From positions 124,001 to 188,000 of the forward strand of contig NZ_LIXM01000004.1 of NCBI RefSeq assembly GCF_002608565.1: DNA of 64,000 nucleotides. Direction: 5' to 3'. Every line of letters starts with the position of its first letter. Within the stretch, counting starts at the first letter, position 1. Positions 61,358 to 64,000 of this stretch are shown here, piece by piece. A program made the translations under genes and the position numbers. This DNA is from Vibrio sp. PID17_43. GTDB taxonomy: Bacteria > Pseudomonadota > Gammaproteobacteria > Enterobacterales > Vibrionaceae. The notes beneath the pieces were generated by a model, which was given only the letters and a program-made list of their open reading frames with translations, had not been told where the DNA came from and searched no databases.

Positions 61358-62542
61358 TTACTGCTCTGAAGGCTGCTCCGTACCAAAACCGCGCAGGATA
61401 TTGGTGAGCGTGATGACGCTGAACGCCATAATGACCAATGATAGGTGCCAGGCTTGGCTTAGACCTAACTGCATCAGCGTCATACTTACTATCGATGACA
61501 CCACCATTTGGCCACCACCGGACATGGCTGCCGCCGCACCTGCTTGTTTTTTATAAGGCTGCATGACCATCGCTTGCGCACAAGGTAAGGCGATCGAGTT
61601 GCCTAAGATCATCAATAGCTGCCCCAACATTAAGTAAACGGGTTCAACGGGACAGAAGAATAGCCATAACGCTGAACTTATATGCAAAGCTGGCGTCATC
61701 AATAGCGTTCTTTTACTGCCAATCATTGGGCGAATACGGTTACACAGGCTGGTGCCGCAAATCATGCCAAAAGCAGGAATCAACGCCCACATTGCGTATT
61801 CGTCTGATGTCATGCCGATTTGGTTTTGCATGATGAACGGCATCACGGATACCGTGGTGATCATCAAACTGAAGTTGAGCCAACCTATGCTGGCGAAGCT
61901 CATAAAGTAGCGTGAAGTGAGCAAATCACGATATTGCAGCAGCATCTTCTTTGGTGAGGGAATGGGAGTTGGGTGCGCGATGGTTTCCTGAAAACGCAGC
62001 GCAATAATGGCCCAAGCAAACGACACGTACCCTAATAGTGAAATGAATACCATGCTCCAGCCAAAATGGAAGTTAATGAAGCCACCAAGCACTGGCGCGA
62101 TGAGGGGCGTAATCGATGCGGCCATCGCAATGTAAGACATGGCGACGGGCAGCTCCGAGCCACTAAAACGATCGCGAGTGGATGCCCGCGCCAATACGGC
62201 ACAACAACCGGTGCCTAAACCTTGTAAGAAACGTCCCATCACCATGCCAGTAAAGCTATGGCTGTAGAAGATGATCATCAAAAGACCAGACATGGCGATC
62301 AGCAAACCGGTCAGTAGTACTTTCTTTCGTCCAAGCGCATCTGATACAGGACCATAAATAAATTGGGAAGGGCCAAAGCCAAGTAAGTAAATACTCACCA
62401 GTAGCTGAGCTTGGTCGAGGGAGATATCAAAGTCTTTGGCGATCCAGGGTAAAGATGGAAAGACCAAACCCATGCTGAGTTGACCAACACTGATGATCAA
62501 ACACGCCAGTAGGATGGTTTTAAAATCAATCGGGCGGTTCAT
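61358..62542 (-). CDS. MFS drug efflux pump (Bcr/CflA, EmrD-like)
   Basis: The 394-residue 12-helix transporter has the MFS loop motif GPVSDALGRKKVLL and motif C-like region GTGCCAVLARASTRDRF, with the antiporter region ITPLIAPVLGGFINFHFGW. The length and motifs fit the Bcr/CflA and EmrD group of proton-driven drug exporters; EmrD-3 of V. cholerae is a related pump. The substrate cannot be told. It is a single gene. Confidence 0.9.
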   Translation of the reverse strand: MNRPIDFKTILLACLIISVGQLSMGLVFPSLPWIAKDFDISLDQAQLLVSIYLLGFGPSQFIYGPVSDALGRKKVLLTGLLIAMSGLLMIIFYSHSFTGMVMGRFLQGLGTGCCAVLARASTRDRFSGSELPVAMSYIAMAASITPLIAPVLGGFINFHFGWSMVFISLLGYVSFAWAIIALRFQETIAHPTPIPSPKKMLLQYRDLLTSRYFMSFASIGWLNFSLMITTVSVMPFIMQNQIGMTSDEYAMWALIPAFGMICGTSLCNRIRPMIGSKRTLLMTPALHISSALWLFFCPVEPVYLMLGQLLMILGNSIALPCAQAMVMQPYKKQAGAAAAMSGGGQMVVSSIVSMTLMQLGLSQAWHLSLVIMAFSVITLTNILRGFGTEQPSEQ

Positions 62543-62785
62543 GATCGCGGTGAGCCTCTTTTGGTGGAGGCATCAACATACAGAAGTTCATTAATGCTGA
62601 CAATACCAAATGAAGCCATGGGTAAGGGGCTAAGCTTATCTCAACAACGAATGCGGTGCTCAATAAGCAACGAAAGTGAAGCGCGTGGTAAATCAATGGG
62701 TAACGAGGCGGTGTTTTTCAAAATACAGAACTGCAAGCTGGCTAATCAGGAGAGCCTAGAGAAAGTTTCGAATATTGGCTAAAGA

Positions 62786-62816
62786 AAAGCCAGAGTGAAA
62801 ATCGAGCTCTGGCTTT
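62786..62816 (-). terminator. Terminator of the diguanylate cyclase gene
   Basis: Stem AAAGCCAGAG/CTCTGGCTTT with an 11-nt loop and a T-run on the minus strand. Confidence 0.83.
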
Positions 62817-62832
62817 ACTTTTTGATATGCCG

Positions 62833-64000
62833 TTATGCTGCGTTGAGTTGGATCACGCGGTTCCTACCGAGTCGCTTCGCTTGATAAAGCGCTTTCTCAA
62901 CTTGGTCTATGACGTTGTGATAGCTCTCTTCCAGAGGCGTAAAGCCGATGCTGGCGGTAAAGCGAAGTTCACCACAGCCTAGTGATAGGTGGCTGTTTTG
63001 AAGAGCGATTCTAAAATTGTCTAATTGTTGCTGCGCATCGAGTCCATCATTGGCTTGTAAGAGAAGCATGAATTCTTCGCCACCATAACGCGCAAGACAA
63101 ACCCCCTTTGGTTTAGGAAAATACTCTCGGAGTACATCGGCGGTTTTCTTCAGCACTAGGTCACCAACGGGGTAACCATACTTATCGTTGATGTAGGTAA
63201 AGTTATCAATATCGATCATCGCGACGAAACGGTTTTCAGTGCCCAGTTCTCGGGCAATGTGGGTTACCAAACACGTTTTATTTTCCAACTGAGTTATCGG
63301 GTCTTGATGACGTAAACGTTCACGTAGGCGTAGATTGGCGAGTGCTGTTTGGGCATAGCATTGTATCAACCTAAGTACGTATTTGTAGGTTGAGAAGCGA
63401 CAATTTATATAAACCACAGCCATCAGGTCGTGCCCGTCAAATAATGGCATGCAGTAGTGTTTGTTGTTGATCTTAAGTTTCTTAGCAAGCAAGTCATTAC
63501 ATTTTTTACTGCGGATGGTTAGCGTAGTTTTGGAATAGCGTGTAGTGCACGTCTCATCTGTTAGAACTCGCCGTCTGTTTCCGTGATAGTCGAGAATGTA
63601 AATGCCGTAATTGGTGCTGTCATAGAGGCACAGTTGAATTCCGCGATGGTAGCAAAAGCGATTGAGGACCTGTTTCAATTGAGCTTTAAATTCATCTACG
63701 TTCTTCACGCCATTTAAGTCACCTAAGGAGCCATGCAGTTGTGAAGTGAGGTAGTGAATGCTGATCGCCAGTGCGAGTAAGGAGGCAACCACGCCGGAGA
63801 TTAATGCAAATGGATAGCTGCTGTTAAAAATGTCTGCTCGGTCTGTGCCTGCGATGAACACCCAGTTCATGCTATTGTCAGCATCGAATACAGAGAGTTT
63901 AAAATGGTCTTGGTAGTAGTATTCGTGTTTACCAAACAGTTGCCCATCATCAACTTTTTTACTGATTCCACCATGGAAGCTAACCGAAGGATCACCAATT
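62833..64000 (-). CDS. Diguanylate cyclase, membrane sensor type (5' end outside window)
   Basis: The frame is open to the right window edge, so the N-terminus is missing. The visible part has the end of a periplasmic sensor (IGDPSVSFHGGISKKVDDGQ, DADNSMNWVFIAGT), a membrane helix (FALISGVVASLLALAISIHY), a GAF-like middle (about residues 60-190 of the visible Met start) and a GGDEF domain with GGEEF (ARYGGEEFMLLL). The motif is intact, so it should make c-di-GMP, the signal read by LapD. No RxxD inhibitory site is seen five residues before GGEEF. Confidence 0.92.
   Translation of the reverse strand, partial: IGDPSVSFHGGISKKVDDGQLFGKHEYYYQDHFKLSVFDADNSMNWVFIAGTDRADIFNSSYPFALISGVVASLLALAISIHYLTSQLHGSLGDLNGVKNVDEFKAQLKQVLNRFCYHRGIQLCLYDSTNYGIYILDYHGNRRRVLTDETCTTRYSKTTLTIRSKKCNDLLAKKLKINNKHYCMPLFDGHDLMAVVYINCRFSTYKYVLRLIQCYAQTALANLRLRERLRHQDPITQLENKTCLVTHIARELGTENRFVAMIDIDNFTYINDKYGYPVGDLVLKKTADVLREYFPKPKGVCLARYGGEEFMLLLQANDGLDAQQQLDNFRIALQNSHLSLGCGELRFTASIGFTPLEESYHNVIDQVEKALYQAKRLGRNRVIQLNAA

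Noticed and set aside
62561-62782. 73-codon frame between the MFS and cyclase genes
   Set aside because: No ribosome site, no motif, and it ends just before the cyclase terminator.
1-64000. CRISPR array, rRNA, tRNA, integron attC array or prophage
   Set aside because: No regularly spaced repeats, no rRNA or cloverleaf-like sequence and no phage structural or integrase genes were seen by eye.

Overview
The window reads as Vibrio chromosome (Vibrionaceae, probably a marine species). Support: short PutA with a separate C-terminal domain gene plus PutP, a lapBCDG-type cluster, S1 protease with a GlyGly-CTERM-like tail, DUF2999, DUF3297 and DUF2541-like small proteins, and moderate G+C. The species cannot be fixed from sequence alone. 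No rRNA, tRNA, CRISPR array, prophage or intact insertion sequence was seen. Both ends cut a gene: a sensor kinase at the left and a diguanylate cyclase at the right.

Layout. 1-7.2 kb: a Y_Y_Y-type sensor kinase and LuxR-type regulator, then three secreted proteins (a small unknown, a metzincin-like metalloprotease with HAF-like repeats, a subtilase). 7.5-17.1 kb: on the minus strand a DctB/DctD-like two-component pair followed by lapC, lapG, lapD and lapB, the c-di-GMP-controlled surface adhesin secretion and release module. The adhesin itself is not in the window. 17.3-25.7 kb: pdxH, a decayed stretch with a PAS-domain fragment, an AraC regulator, then putA, a separate gene for the PutA C-terminal ALDH-like domain, and putP. 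26-34 kb: small RNA-binding, acetyltransferase, zinc-ribbon and Lrp genes, a DUF445 protein, an ABC exporter, a citrulline/arginine-type amidinotransferase and a DEAD-box helicase.

34.9-40.9 kb: a transposase remnant, trmK, a small ectoine catabolic cluster (doeA, an Lrp regulator, a class III aminotransferase) and a cold-shock gene. 41-46.9 kb: VOC protein, a nested inverted repeat, ahpCF, a truncated AraC gene and an S1 protease homologue with Thr at the nucleophile position. 47-54 kb: AttH-like lipoprotein with an FtsX-type ABC transporter, then the three genes of the poorly understood AmmeMemoRadiSam system (radical SAM, MEMO1, AMMECR1). 54-64 kb: DUF3297, a U32 peptidase family protein, DUF302, ACR3 arsenite pump, DUF2541-like, bactofilin and M23 peptidase with a 97-nt coding overlap, an EmrD-like MFS pump and the diguanylate cyclase.

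Themes: secreted proteases, c-di-GMP-linked surface attachment, compatible-solute or amino-acid catabolism (proline, ectoine) and peroxide defence. A short intergenic repeat (core near AAGCATCTTGAGGTTGCTTGG) recurs through the window. The strongest leads are the AmmeMemoRadiSam neighbourhood, the degenerate NtrC-type regulator beside lap, the Thr-nucleophile trypsin homologue, the split PutA, and a TGATCA-rich regulatory region before the AraC gene.
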